The notes below the pieces were generated by a model that did no database searches, was not told where the DNA came from, and worked only from the letters and a program-made list of their open reading frames with translations. From assembly GCA_009746045.1 (NCBI GenBank), contig RPFO01000072.1:5078087-5142086 (forward strand): 64,000 nt of DNA, written 5' to 3'. The position numbers were made by a program, and so were the translations under genes. This document shows positions 1 to 39,900 of the stretch, piece after piece; the first letter of the stretch is position 1; the number at the start of each line of letters is the position of its first letter. Origin of the DNA: Mesostigma viride. Its lineage: Eukaryota; Streptophyta; Mesostigmatophyceae; Mesostigmatales; Mesostigmataceae.

Positions 1-403
1 CTCTGAAAGACTATTCTCGGGCGGGGATGGTGGAGGTTTACTACCACCATATCAGTGTCAGGCAAGAACGGTTCCTCGATCGTAAAGCAGAAAACATCTG
101 GGTCTTTCCTGTGTGGTTTCGTTTGGGTTGCGTGCAGCGAACAACCTGTGTAGCTGTGGAGGCTACTAAGGGGCTGAGTTTGGATGTGTGCTGGTCCGGG
201 CCGGCTACCACGGGCTGGCTGGGGGGGTCCGAGAGGGGGGGGAAGGGGGCGGGAGGATGGCGTGACACCAGCCAGGGCATGCTTTGCTGCGAGCGCGCCG
301 ATAAAACTATGAAGGAATATAAAGTCTCTTGAAATCACGCTTATGGTCAACCAAGTATCAGTTTCATTTTCGATTCATAGACTTTTAATTAACTATTATT
401 TTG

Positions 404-28458
<28,055 letters not shown>

Positions 28459-29800
28459 CACATGGTACAGGGAGTTGCGAGTGGGTCCCGAGTGCGAGGG
28501 TCAGCCCATTGCCAAGGATGCTTACCAAGAATTAAGCTGGTTGGTGCGGAGCAGGGGGGGGGGGGTTGAAGCCGCTGCATGCCTCAATGACGAAAACATA
28601 AAGCCGATGACATTTCCAACGCGACCAGGATGCTCCCAAACGAAACCTTTGTGGGGGAGTGTTAGCAGGGGAAGCCGGCGACAACTGCGTTAGAGGCCAC
28701 CTCAGTGGCAAATTTGAAAACATGGCCATTGCTCGAACCCGTTACTTGGTGAGAGAGAGGGAGCGTTGGGCCGGAGGTGTAAACTATGTAGGGTGCCGAT
28801 ACCCTTCTCGTGCCAGTTCATTATAAATGTGGCGCGTCATGCTGGCCTGACTGAAGCGCCTCCACCAAATAAAAAGAGGTCACGTGAATCAAGCCCGGAA
28901 CCTTCAAGGCGTTGGGGGTGTACGCTCAATGGGAGGTTGGACTTTGAACCCAATGTGGGAAAGGGATTTCGGGCAGACCATTCGAAAAACCTAGCCAGAA
29001 GAGCTGCTTGGGAGTCAAGCAGCAGACTCAGGGCCCCCACGTTGCATGGATGCCGAAAGTGCAGGCGTGTTGCATGGACATTGTATACATAACACCTACA
29101 TAGTTGCCTCATTGATAAATAAATACTAGGTAGTGTCAAGGCAGAGTAGGGAATCATGGGGACATGTTACCTGGTGACCCCTGCCAGTATTCAGATTTCA
29201 GGGTCACCAGCTCCCTTGATGCCCTACAAGACACTGGGAACATGCTTCAGCCAAGTATACATATGTGCAGGGGCAGGCAGTCAGAGAAGCGAGGTTTTGT
29301 CCTGTACTGTTTGTTCGAAGAAAGACATGGGACGGACAGACTGGCTGTAGAGACTTCATCACATGCCATGGCATCATGGAGCATGAATCCCAATTGATGG
29401 ACAGAATCATTTCAGTCTTTCCATCGACTGGAGTTAATGCCATGCATTAACTGCAGTGCTTTTTATTATTTTTTTATTTTTTATTGCAGCGAACCCACTG
29501 GAATCATTGGCAAGGGTGGGGATTTTACGGGAATGTATGATTTGGTCACAGTTTACGATTACTTTTTTGCCGATTAGATTGATGGTCATTTTCAAATTCA
29601 AAGTTTCAAAATTTTAAATTCCCACATAAAAAAACTGAATAATACAAATGCATCAATACCAGTCACATATATCAAGGAGACAACCAGCGCAGGCACATAT
29701 ATGGCTGTCAGTTCTCACTCTTGTTGCGGAGTGTGGGCTCGGCTTACCTCCGAGCTCTCCCCATGGGCCCCCCGTTTGTCCTGGCGCCCAGTCACTATCC
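28459..29800. other. Intergenic region after the TRP-like gene
   Basis: I see no supportable gene here. The sequence is of mixed composition and would contain the 3' UTR of the upstream gene. An A/T-rich stretch (29460-29640) precedes the LINE fragment. Confidence 0.5.
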
Positions 29801-30600
29801 GGTGGCGCTGCGACACCAACTGTTTGCCCCGCTACCTCTTGTTCCCGCAGGGCGGCCCTGTGGTACCTGCGGGCAGGCATAGACCCCACTGGGACCCACT
29901 ACCTGTCATGCATATATATGGGTGGCCAACAGAATCAGAATTGGTACTTGTACCTGCACACTGTTCTCCTGAAGGTAGTGCTCGCCATGGTCCGGTCCGT
30001 TTTCCCCCACGCGAACATCCGGTCTGAGGATGCGGACGGCGCGGCTTTCTACTCCCCCAACCACCGCCTGACATCGTGGTTCTGGACTTTGAGGGAGGCG
30101 GCCGGCACCTGCTCATTGACGTTTCTATGGCTCGCCCCTTGGCTCTTAGCCATGTGGCTGGTGCATCCCAGGCGGCGGGCTACACGGCGGATGGGGCTGA
30201 GCGGGCCAAGCTCACGGCCTATGGCGACGTCGGGCACCACCGGCCATGTGGTGCCCTTTGGTTGGGTAGGTAGCTGATGTAGATAGATTAGACCGGTAGG
30301 ACTGTTTGCACCCATCCATCCATCCATCGGGGTTCATGCTCCGTGACTCCCCAACGGGAGTGACGACGGTCTAATTAATTAATTAATTAATTTGGTTGGA
30401 GGAGTTCTGGGCCATGGGGACCCTGACCGCCGGCTCCGGGAGGACCGCCTGGACCTGGAGGGCCAGCGGGCCCCTTGGTCAGCGCGGACCTGGACATCGT
30501 ACTGCAGGCGCCAACGCCTTTCGGTAGCGCTTACCCAGGCTATGGCTGATATCTTGCCGTCCGCCGCACGCGGGCTGACTTTGCGACGTAGCATGGTTAT
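29800..30600 (+). mobile_element. LINE-like retrotransposon C-terminal fragment (degenerate)
   Basis: Frames around 29850-30590 encode, with frameshifts, a His/Cys segment (GTHYLSC), then PDIVVLDFEGGGRHLLIDV with GASQAAGYTADGAERAKL, and a terminal RLSVALTQAMADIL segment. This order is typical of the C-terminal part of retrotransposon polyproteins. The PD...D-V pattern could be a PD-(D/E)XK-type endonuclease fold. The frame breaks between 30040 and 30090 show it is dead. Confidence 0.6.
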
Positions 30601-30859
30601 TAGGCTGTTTTACTTCATTCCGCTGTGTGCATGGATCGGCAAGTGTCCCCTGCCGGCTGTAGTTATTTTGTCGTGGTATCTCTTGTTAGCGTTGGCGATT
30701 TGTTCATGTTGAGGACTTATGCTCACGTGACGCAGTTACGTGTTAATTGTTCATGTTTGATTGGGTGCTTTCACTCTGATGTAAGTTATTATAATTTTTC
30801 ATATATGGTCAATCACATCAGTCGTAGAGAGACACTCCTGAATCTGAGTCATCTGATAA

Positions 30860-31400
30860 CAAGATGTCTGGACGACCCTTTGCGGCATGGTCATGTAGGA
30901 CCTTCTCCAGCAGCAGCCTGTTCATCGCTTCATTCTGCTTCTGTTCGGGGTGGCTTGCGCACCTCCTCAATCATGGCATCTATGTCAAATTGGGCGTAAC
31001 TTCCCTTCGCCTGCAGCGCGTGTTGCGCGTTCTTCATGCTGGGCTGCGCGAGCATCTGGAAAAACTGCGTCTAGCTCATAGTGATTCAAAGTACTGTAGC
31101 GTTTGCGTGGATTGAATAGTGCCCTTTCCAAGCCGCGCGCAATAGTAGATAATTTCAATGCACAAGGATACACATTTCCATCACCATTCATCTTCATCAT
31201 CCTGAACGACTCGAAAACGCGGAAAAGATAACGGCAGGCTCGAGCTACCATGGTCCGGATTCTCCCGACTTCTGGCCTGCGCTGGTTGTCTCTTTGATAA
31301 TGAATGCTCTCCCAACCTGGGTTCGACCATGATCTCAAAGGCAGCTTGCGCGTGTGGATAGTCAATAATGCCCCTTCCCACGAGGACCTTGGCATCTACA
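30860..31400 (-). pseudogene. Unrecognised degenerate coding-like region
   Basis: The minus strand reads, in broken frames, GSYAQFDIDAMIEEVRKP, LLEKVLHDHAAKGRPDI and a long frame with VFESFRMMKMNGDGNVYP. The amino-acid composition is protein-like, but there are stops and shifts. About 110 bp of it (31159-31270) recurs at 33677-33797, so it is probably part of a mobile or multicopy sequence. I do not recognise the family. Confidence 0.4.
31159..31270 (-). repeat. Direct repeat of about 115 bp shared with 33677-33797
   Basis: The two intervals share ctaccatggtccggattctc, tcatcctgaa-gactcga and tacacatttcca in the same order and orientation, with substitutions and indels. Confidence 0.75.
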
Positions 31401-31929
31401 GTAGTGAGTATCGCCCGGTTTTAAACATGTGGGCTAGTGTCTTGATGAGGCTAGGCCTCAAACTAATGCTGTTGTGATGCTTGAACCAATACACTGCTGC
31501 TCGCTCTAGCAAGTTGTAGGCATTCAAACAACATCTTCCCTTGAGGGTGGGAGACCCATGCAACAAATATTCTACTGTATCCTGCCTTTTTCCTTTTCGT
31601 CTTCACCAATCCCATGCGAATACATTACTTCAGACCCGTCCTCCTCCTCAGACTTGAGAAGGTATCCTATCATGCCGGAATAGTTGAGTTTGTGACTCGG
31701 TTTCATTTGAGGGGCAACGATAGATGGCCTCATCTTGTCATACTTGCCTCCGGCCTTCGTCTACAGGTTCCCCGGCCTAGTGGACATGCTTGTCTCCTGC
31801 TTGATGCTTGTGCCTAGTGCCTAGTGGGCTGCTGGGCCCAGCAGCCCAGCTCTCTTTCAATTTCATTTTCACCGCATGAGCTGATGTATCTTGAACGTCC
31901 ATTCACATGTGGACATGCTTGTGCATCTC

Positions 31930-32511
31930 TAGGACTGGCAATGCCCCCTCGGCTCGCGCCTCCTGGGCTGACCGGCTCAAGAGCCAGGCAACCTCTACCG
32001 CCACCGCCATCACCACCAAGCTCCAGGAGATCAGGCATGGAAGACACGCGTCGCGAGGCCGCTGACCGCGACCGTCGCCGCTGCCGGGTCATCCTCAGGC
32101 GCTTCAACATGCAGCCGGGGGAGACCCCAGACTCTCTTCGCGGCGAGCTGAAGAAACAGCTCTTGGCGCGCATGGAGCTGGGCACCAGGTGCGACACTGC
32201 AGGGCGCCCTACAGCCTGCCCCATCCACGGGACAAGGCTGGGCCCCCTCCAGCGGTCCTCACCTTCTGCGACATCGCACTGCCCGAGTTTGGTTCCTCTC
32301 TCGCCGCAAGAAGCTGGTGAAAAACCCCTGGTCGCTTGACGACGACCTGACGCCAGCCCAGCAGCAGCAACGCCGCGACCAGTGGCCCGACTACATCCGC
32401 CACAAGACCAACCCCGAGAAGCCCCAAGTGTACTGGCGGGGCTGGGACCTATGTCAACAAGAAACTGTGAAAGCCCCTCCGGGCTCCCCCGGGATAGAGC
32501 ACTCAAGCTAG
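31930..32511 (+). mobile_element. LINE ORF1-like fragment
   Basis: Two overlapping frames (31824-32339 and 32317-32511) together encode a Pro-rich start, RRRCRVILRRFNMQPGETP, then KKLVKNPWSLDDDLTPAQQQ and a terminal KPQVYWRGWDL. The pattern D-D-L-T-x-x-Q-Q-x-x-R-R...W-R-G is common in ORF1-type proteins of algal LINEs. At least one frameshift (near 32280-32320) breaks it. It is followed directly by LINE 3' tail copies. Confidence 0.5.
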
Positions 32512-32545
32512 TAATTGTCTAGATGTGGGAAATCCATGATGGGAT

Positions 32546-32780
32546 CAATTAATTAATTAATAGGCACGTGACTGCGTCACGTGAGCATAAGTCCTCAGTG
32601 GGAGGGGAACATGGGATGGAATGGATTAATTAATTAATTAATAGACACGTGACTGCGTCACGTGAGCATAAGTCCTCAGTGGGAGGGGAACATGGGATGG
32701 AATGGATTAATTAATTAATTAATAGACACGTGACTGCGTCACGTGAGCATAAGTCCTCAGTGGGAGGGGAACATGGGATA
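32546..32780 (-). repeat. Tandem LINE 3'-tail units, three copies
   Basis: Three head-to-tail units of about 70-85 bp each consist of (TTAA)n, the palindrome CACGTGAC-TGC-GTCACGTG, agcataagtcctcagtggga and a catgggatggaatgga block. Orientation is that of a minus-strand LINE. They look like serial 5'-truncated insertions into the TTAA tail or slippage-type amplification. Confidence 0.85.
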
Positions 32781-33450
32781 TGGAATGGATGGTATAAGCT
32801 ATCTAGGTCCTAGTTACAGGGGTGTGGGCACCGCGGCCCGAATCGCTATGGATGCCATACTTGGTCACACGCGGAGCCCCCGCAGGCTTGGGGGTGGTCT
32901 CCTTCATCACTACTTGCCATCTATCCTTGCGCACCTTGGAATGGATGATGTAAGCTATCTAGGTCCGTGGACTTTTCGTGATAGACTCGGCCGGCATGGA
33001 CATGTGCTACGCTAGACGTGACGGGCTCACACCCGGGCAGCCTCGATCCTGCATGGTTTGTCTGTAATATGGAGGCAGATGGTACGCAAGGATAGATGGC
33101 AAGTAGTGATGAAGGAGACCACCCCCCATTAGTATGTGGGGGCTTCGCGTGTGACCGCGTATGGCATTCATAGCGATTCGGGCCGCGGTGCCCACAACCC
33201 TGTCACTAGGACCTAGATAGCTTACTGTACACCATCCATTCCATCCCATGTTCCCCTCCCAATGAGGACTTATGCTCACGTGATGCTCTTTTAATTAATA
33301 GACACGTGACTGCGTCACGTGAGCATAAGTCCTCAGTGGGAGGGGAACATGGGATGGAATGGATGGTGTAAGCTATCTAGGTCCTAGTTACAGGGGTGTG
33401 GGCACCGCGGCCCGAATGGCTATGAATGCCATACGCGGTCACACTCTCAG
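32726..33450. mobile_element. Inverted set of LINE 3'-end copies
   Basis: 32726-33020 (minus orientation), about 33030-33290 (plus orientation) and 33291-33446 (minus orientation) are copies of the same LINE 3' end seen at 57817-58130. The first two form an inverted pair able to fold back. Shared markers are agctatctaggtcctagtta, ggtgtgggcaccgcggcccg and the CACGTGAC palindrome. Confidence 0.8.
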
Positions 33451-33990
33451 GGATATGTGTAACATATCCTCCCCACGGAGGTATGCATTTCCGTAATCAA
33501 TTGATTAATTAATGTCCTCCCTGTGACAAAAGTCCAGTGTTGGGACCTATTGCCGCGTGCGAACCAGGCGCTTGCCATGTGATCGGACGAAGCACCCTGG
33601 TTGTGCGGGCATGGTGCGGTCTTTCTGATGTGTCTACTCATGTGTGTTCTGAACATTAGCTAGCCATAATTTTACTGTACACGGCTACACATTTCCACCG
33701 GCGGCCTTTCATTTCCATCATCCTGAATGACTCGACCAACGCGGATAAGAGAACAGCAAGCTCGCGCTACCATGGTCCGGATTCTCCAGATTTCTTGACA
33801 GCGCTATTTTTCTCATTGATGTAAGCTCAACAGCAATTATTAAAAGCACGCAATCGCGTCTTTACTAAAGCCCTAAGCATAAAGCCCTGTGTCAGCGTCC
33901 ACACCTCAGCACCATACAGGTCAGGGCCATCAAACTGACAACATTGCAGAGGTCGCATGGTAGCGTGGTCCGTCCATTACTGGCAAAGCT

Positions 33991-36900
33991 CTACTTCTTT
34001 TTGTTGTATTTGAATTTACTTAAATCGCAAGGAGCAGCCCCCTTCTTCTTCTTCCTTTGACTTTGTAGGTCCTCCACCTCCGCCTCGTCGTCATCGTCGT
34101 CGTCGTCGCCGTCATCTGAGAAATCTTTGCCACCTTTACTCGGCTGCTTGCCCTTCTTTTTTTTCGACGCACCCTCACACGCATTGTACACTTGAAACTG
34201 CTTTGTTAGGAACACAGCGAGGCCATGCAAAACAGCACATGCACAATGAACATGCACAACGTCGGTGCATGCACACGCAGAATACGGTCAGACAGCGCAA
34301 CATCCCTTGCAACTGGGCAACCCAACTACCTCACCATGAAATAACAGGTGTGTGCATGCGAACTAGAGTGTGGCATCTACAAAGATTATCATTTCAGTTT
34401 TTAATCCCGGTATCATATGCAGGATCGATGTAACGTTTTTAACCTCGCGCAAATGCCATTTGCTTCCCACCACCCAACCCACCACCAGTCAAAGCTTTCC
34501 CCATGGTCATTGGCAAGCCTACTGAAAGTGTCGCGCCGCCGGACATATTCATAAGGCATGGATATACGATTGACACAGGAAAAAAGGATAACCCTAGTAC
34601 GCAACGGCAAGCACCTTTCCCCACCCCCACCATCCATTCCACTAGCCCTTTTCTTGAGGGTTTATGCCCACGCGACGCAATCGCATTCTCTAACTCCTAA
34701 TAAATGAAATGAACTCATAAATTAATTATCGATTTAGAAGCAAGCGGCCTTGCCTGCACAGTACCACCAGGCAAAAGCTGCCGTATCCAGGTTTGCACAG
34801 TGCATGGGAGACACGACACCAAAGCAGACGGTGGGAGTGAATAGGATAACGCGTTGCACCATATGAGTTTTACTGCCATCCCCACCATCATCCCTTCCAG
34901 TGAGGATTTATGCTTCACGGCGCAGCCATGTGATTTCATTTTTCTTCATGTTTGTTTCATTTTTTCCCCATTTTTATTTCACTTTTGTATCATTTTTGCT
35001 TCACTGATTACTACGGGTGAGACAACGTACTTAAGCGCTTACTTACTAACTGCACAGGACAAGTCGGTGTACTTGCAAAAAGGCACCCACCTCCCGGCCA
35101 CCGGAGAGTCGGCCGCTCGGTTCCCTCTCGGCGCCTGCCTCGTTATCACCATCCTCTGGCCTCCATAGAAATACGGAGCTGTTCATTTCCACCACGAAGT
35201 GGCCAATAACCATAGCAATTGAATTAGGATAGTCTAAATTGACTTGGATCCAACCCACCCAACCCAACCCAACCCAACCCAACCCAACCCAACCCAACCC
35301 AACCCAACCCAACCCAACCCAACCCAACCCAACCCAACCCAACCCAACCCAACCCAACCCAACCCAACCCAACCCAGCCCAGCCCAGCCCAGCCCCGCCC
35401 GGCCCGGCCCGGCCCGGCCCGGCCCGGCCCGGCCCGGCCCGGCCCGGCCCGGCCCGGCCCGGCCCGGCCCGGCCCGGCCCGGCCCGCCCGGCCCCGCCCG
35501 GCCCCGCCCCGGCCCCGCCCGCCCCGCCCCGCCCCGCCCCGCCCGCCCCGCCCCGCCCCGCCCCGCCCCGCCCCGCCCCGCCCCGCCGCCCCGCCCCGCC
35601 CCGCCCGCCCCGCCCCGCCCCGCCCCGCCCGCCCGCCCCGCCCGCCCCCCGCCCCGCCCGCCCCGCCCCGCCCCGCCCCGCCCCGCCCCGCCCCGCCCCG
35701 CCCCGCCCCGCCCCGCCCCGCCCCGCCCCGCCCGCCCCGCCCCGCCCCGCCCCGCCCCGCCCCGCCCCGCCCCGCCCCGCCCCGCCCGCCCCGCCCCGCC
35801 CCGCCCCGCCCCGCCCCGCCCCGCCCCGCCCCGCCCCGCCCCGCCCCGCCCCGCCCCGCCCCGCCCCGCCCCGCCCCGCCCCGCCCCGCCCCGCCCCGCC
35901 CCGCCCCGCCCCGCCCCGCCCCGCCCCGCCCGCCCCGCTCGCCCCGGCCCCACCCGGCCCCACCCGGCCCCACCCGGCCCGGCCCAGCCCGGACCGCACC
36001 GGACTGCATCGGACCGACCCGACCCGACCCGACCCGACCCGACCCGACCCGACCCGACCCGACCCCAACCAAACCAAACCAAACCAAACCAAACCAAACC
36101 AAACCAAACCAAACCAAACCAAACCAAACCAAACCAAACCAAACCAAACCAAACCAAACCAAACCAAACCAAACCAAACCAAACCAAACCAAACCAAACC
36201 AAACCAAACCAAATCAAATATTCTTAGTATACAGTATATTTTAGAACCGTGAGTTGGTTGTATAGTAGTACTCTTATATTATTAGTACGCAGTATATTTT
36301 AGGACCGTGAGTTGCATAGTAGTATATTATTAGTTATGATTACACCACTCCCTGGCTAAATTCATTGGACAGGGCTTTCTACCCCCCCCCCCCCCCATCC
36401 ATTCCATTAGCTGAGGATCTTTTCTCCCTCCCGATGCCACGTGATTTGATTCTACTTATAAAATTCCACCACTGTACCGTGAGCTGCATGTGATCATCTT
36501 CTATGCCGACATTACTAGTTCAGTGGTACATTATTAGCTGCTATCCCACCCCCGTACCGGGAGCTGCCCGTGACCATCACGTCCTGTCGCGGGTGCAGCT
36601 TGACCACCGGTGAGATGGTCGTGATGTTTGGGTCCTTCACCTCCGCCACCAACTTGCCAGTGCTGGCATCTGCAAGGTGGCAGCCGGGGTGACAGCACGC
36701 GGTTGAGTGGTTCATGAGCAGGTCGCAGGTATTTCAGCAGCAGATGGCTGGGTGGTTCAGCCACATGACTTAGCCGCCCCCCCCCCCCCCCTCCCAAGCC
36801 AACATAGCAAATGATTGCCGACGGGCCCCAGGCTAGATCCAGCTTATCCGCTTGCTGACCCAAACTGACCCTAGGCTAGATCCACTTGCTGACCCAAACT

Positions 36901-39900
36901 TGCTGAGTCACACCGTACCAGCGAGGAGGCGACACAGGGACCATCAACTAGCCATTGCGGGGAGAATGCACAGGGAGAAACTGGCAGCTAGCTGGCTGCA
37001 AGCAGGCTACAAACAGGCAGTTTGGCAACATCTACTGCACCGTCCTCAGAAACCCAAGCAGCCCTCTGCCATGAGGGAACGCCCCCCTTCCATGACAGGA
37101 ACAAGGCAACCATAAGGGCCCGAAGGTGTGTTGACGCGGGAAAACATTGTTCACCCCCTTTACAATGGCCACCACGGGAATAAGGTAACCATAATGACCA
37201 TAACGGGAAAAAGGCAACCTCTTATGGGACACCCTGGTACCGTAATTTGCTGCACAATAACCCATGTCCTTGCCAACTAAACGCTCTCAATAGGCGATGG
37301 TGTTGCTTTTTCCTATTCCTTTTCCTTTTCCTTTTCATCACGCTCTCTATAGGCGCTGGTGTTGCTGTTTCCTTTTCCTCCCATCACATTAGTTGATGAA
37401 GTAACGTGTTTTGCAGGAGGTAGAAGGCAGCCAGGACAAAAAGCAGCCATGATAGATTGCCTTCACAAATGTCATCACTAAAACAGGGGGGAGGGGGGGG
37501 GGGGGGGGGGAAGTCCACTGGTGCACAGATACATGCACAACAAGCCCTACATGCGCGATAGGTTTGCTTCTACTACACCTACCCCACATATTTAGCGGGT
37601 ATTGTGTAATCACCAACGCACAGGTATAAGCTTGCGGGCCTCTTGTCCCTGATAGAGAAAGGGAAGGAGGCTTGGCCCTCCCATCTCACCCAAGGTATGC
37701 ACCGGGTGCAGCTGACAGTGTGTGGACAGTCCTTGACTACTAGACGTTGGACAACCACTGTTCCGTACGAAAGATGTCCACCAAGTGCTCGCTATTGCCG
37801 ATTTACACACACAAGCAGTTTAACAAGTGAACAACCAATCAGACATATATAAGCCGTGTGAGCCATGCGAGTCATGCAAGCCATTCAAGCCATAAATATG
37901 CACCACTCTGCGGTAAAGAGGTTTTATCGCAATTGGGCTGTAGCTTGGGATGCCTTCGGATCAGGAGATCCACAAAGCCGCGGAACCATGCCAGAGGTCT
38001 TGTGTTCGAATCCGTGTTGGAGCTACTCGAACTTACGCGTTTTTCGCATCCCAGCCCTCGGCAGCATTTAGTTTACTATTTGTTGCTAGCCTTGACAATA
38101 TATATGCTTGCTATCGCCGATTACACATATCAAAATGACACAACCAATGAGGCGCGTCTGAGTCCATAAGACTCTCTCCCTCGTGAGGCTAGGCTTTCGC
38201 CCCTTGTCAGATACATCCACTGGGTGCATTTGTTATCTAAGCGAAGCGTCGCCGTCACCAGGAAGCGTGACATTATTGAGGCTGTACACTCTGTTTTTTT
38301 CTAATCCTCACCGAAGATATCCACCGGGTGCAGGGGTGTACCGTCAAAGTCTTCTGATATGTACCGGCCGATCGCAAACAGATCCTCGTTGGGGTCCTGG
38401 AGATAAGGGGGGGGGGGAGCCGCAGGAAGGGGGGATAAGATGCCAACCATGGAATCGTCAAGCTAGTCCACAAAGGCCGACCAATAGCAAACAGATCCTT
38501 GTTGGCGTCCTGGCGACACCACGGGGGAGCCACGGGAAGGATACCATCCCATCAAGAAAGGTACAGTGCCAAAAATAGAACGTGACCAACGAAAGAATCA
38601 ATGCAGAATAGCGACCGCTTTGCAAGGCAACAAGCTTGGTCACTATAGAGTGTCATGGCCACTCTACTGGATGGTTATCTTACATCGCGGTCACTGTAGT
38701 GGGTGCATCCCGGTCACTATAGTGGGCACCCACAGCGGTTGGCTCGCAAAGTGATAGCCCACCTTGGGGTCCCACTCGGCTCGGAAGTTGGACAAGTAGC
38801 GGTTGAAGTCGTGGCTGTGGACGATCTCGCGACTGGGCTCCGCCAGGTTGGCCGACACGCTGTCCCACACTGGTGCGGGGTGGGTAGGAGGAGCGTTGGG
38901 GTTATAAGGAGGAGCATTGGAGTTATGATGAGTGCATTCGGGGGTATGTGGAAGAGAGTTTGCGGGGGCATCACGACAAGGTGGCTGAGTGTACAACAAA
39001 CCACACGGTCCAGGCTTTGCGAGGGGTCGCGTTGACCAGTGCTCGGGGATCGGGATGCTGCCCCACACTGGCGGGTGGTGACCGGAGTTGGATGGTTGGG
39101 GGTCGCAGAGGGTTGGGGGAGGGGGGAGTGTGGCACTGTGGTCGGGTTAGAGGAGGTTAGAACTAGGCAGAGTGTTGGGAGGGGGGCGAAGAAAGTTGCA
39201 GCATGGTCGGGTTAGGGGGGGGTTAGAACTAGGCGGAGTGTAGGGGCATCGCTACAAGGTGGTCGACTGGAGGATCAACCAGCGGCTAATCTAGACGCTG
39301 CCCCACACTGTTGGGGGGGTCGGGGTGGACGGTTGGGGGGATGGGGAGACATGAGAGTTTGACGGGAGGGTAGAAGGCAGAGAGTAGATCCTCTGTAACA
39401 AGGTAGGTGACTGTACAACACAGCACAGTACATGACCGCACTGGCTAATCAAGATATTATCCCACATGGGCGGGTGGCGGGGGGGTGGGAAATAGTTGGA
39501 GGGGGCGGGCAAAAAAGAGTAGGATCGCCAAGCTAGTCCCTGAAGGCTCGGACAGATGTACTCAGCTACAAAGGGAGTTGGGTGGTGAGAAGAGGTGGGG
39601 GGGTTGGGGGTTAGACCAGAGTTGGATTAACATAAGCACGCGAAGGGTTGATTAGGACGCAGCAAGGAGGAGAGGTGGGTGGTGAGGAGAGGTGGGGGGG
39701 ACGGGGAAACGAAGGACTCGGATGGAGTTGGATCGGGCAGTGAGGAGGTTGCTAGAAAGGCCGGGTCCGACCTCCCATAAGGGTTTCCAGCATGTTTAGA
39801 CATTGCATGAGGGCTGAACCCTGAACCCTGACCCTTAGCCCTGAACACTGCGACGCGCTAGTACGGGATTGTGGCAAGCGGCGGACAATATCAGTCCCAG

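Noticed and set aside
30392..30712. Independent gene downstream of 30.3 kb
   Set aside because: The frame ends in RLSVALTQAMADIL, typical of LINE C-termini, and continues the fragment starting near 29800 after frameshifts.
35046..36252. Overlapping ORFs of 327-388 residues on both strands
   Set aside because: They translate the pentanucleotide satellite (TQPNP, AGRGG, GLVWF repeats) and exist in several frames and on both strands at once.
37909..38000. Functional tRNA gene
   Set aside because: The B box is good, but no acceptor and anticodon stems pair cleanly, and two further degenerate copies share non-tRNA 3' sequence, so it is a SINE.
39800..39850. Interstitial telomere repeats (ccctgaaccctgaaccctga)
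   Set aside because: Only a few degenerate units and not the usual green-lineage TTTAGGG repeat.
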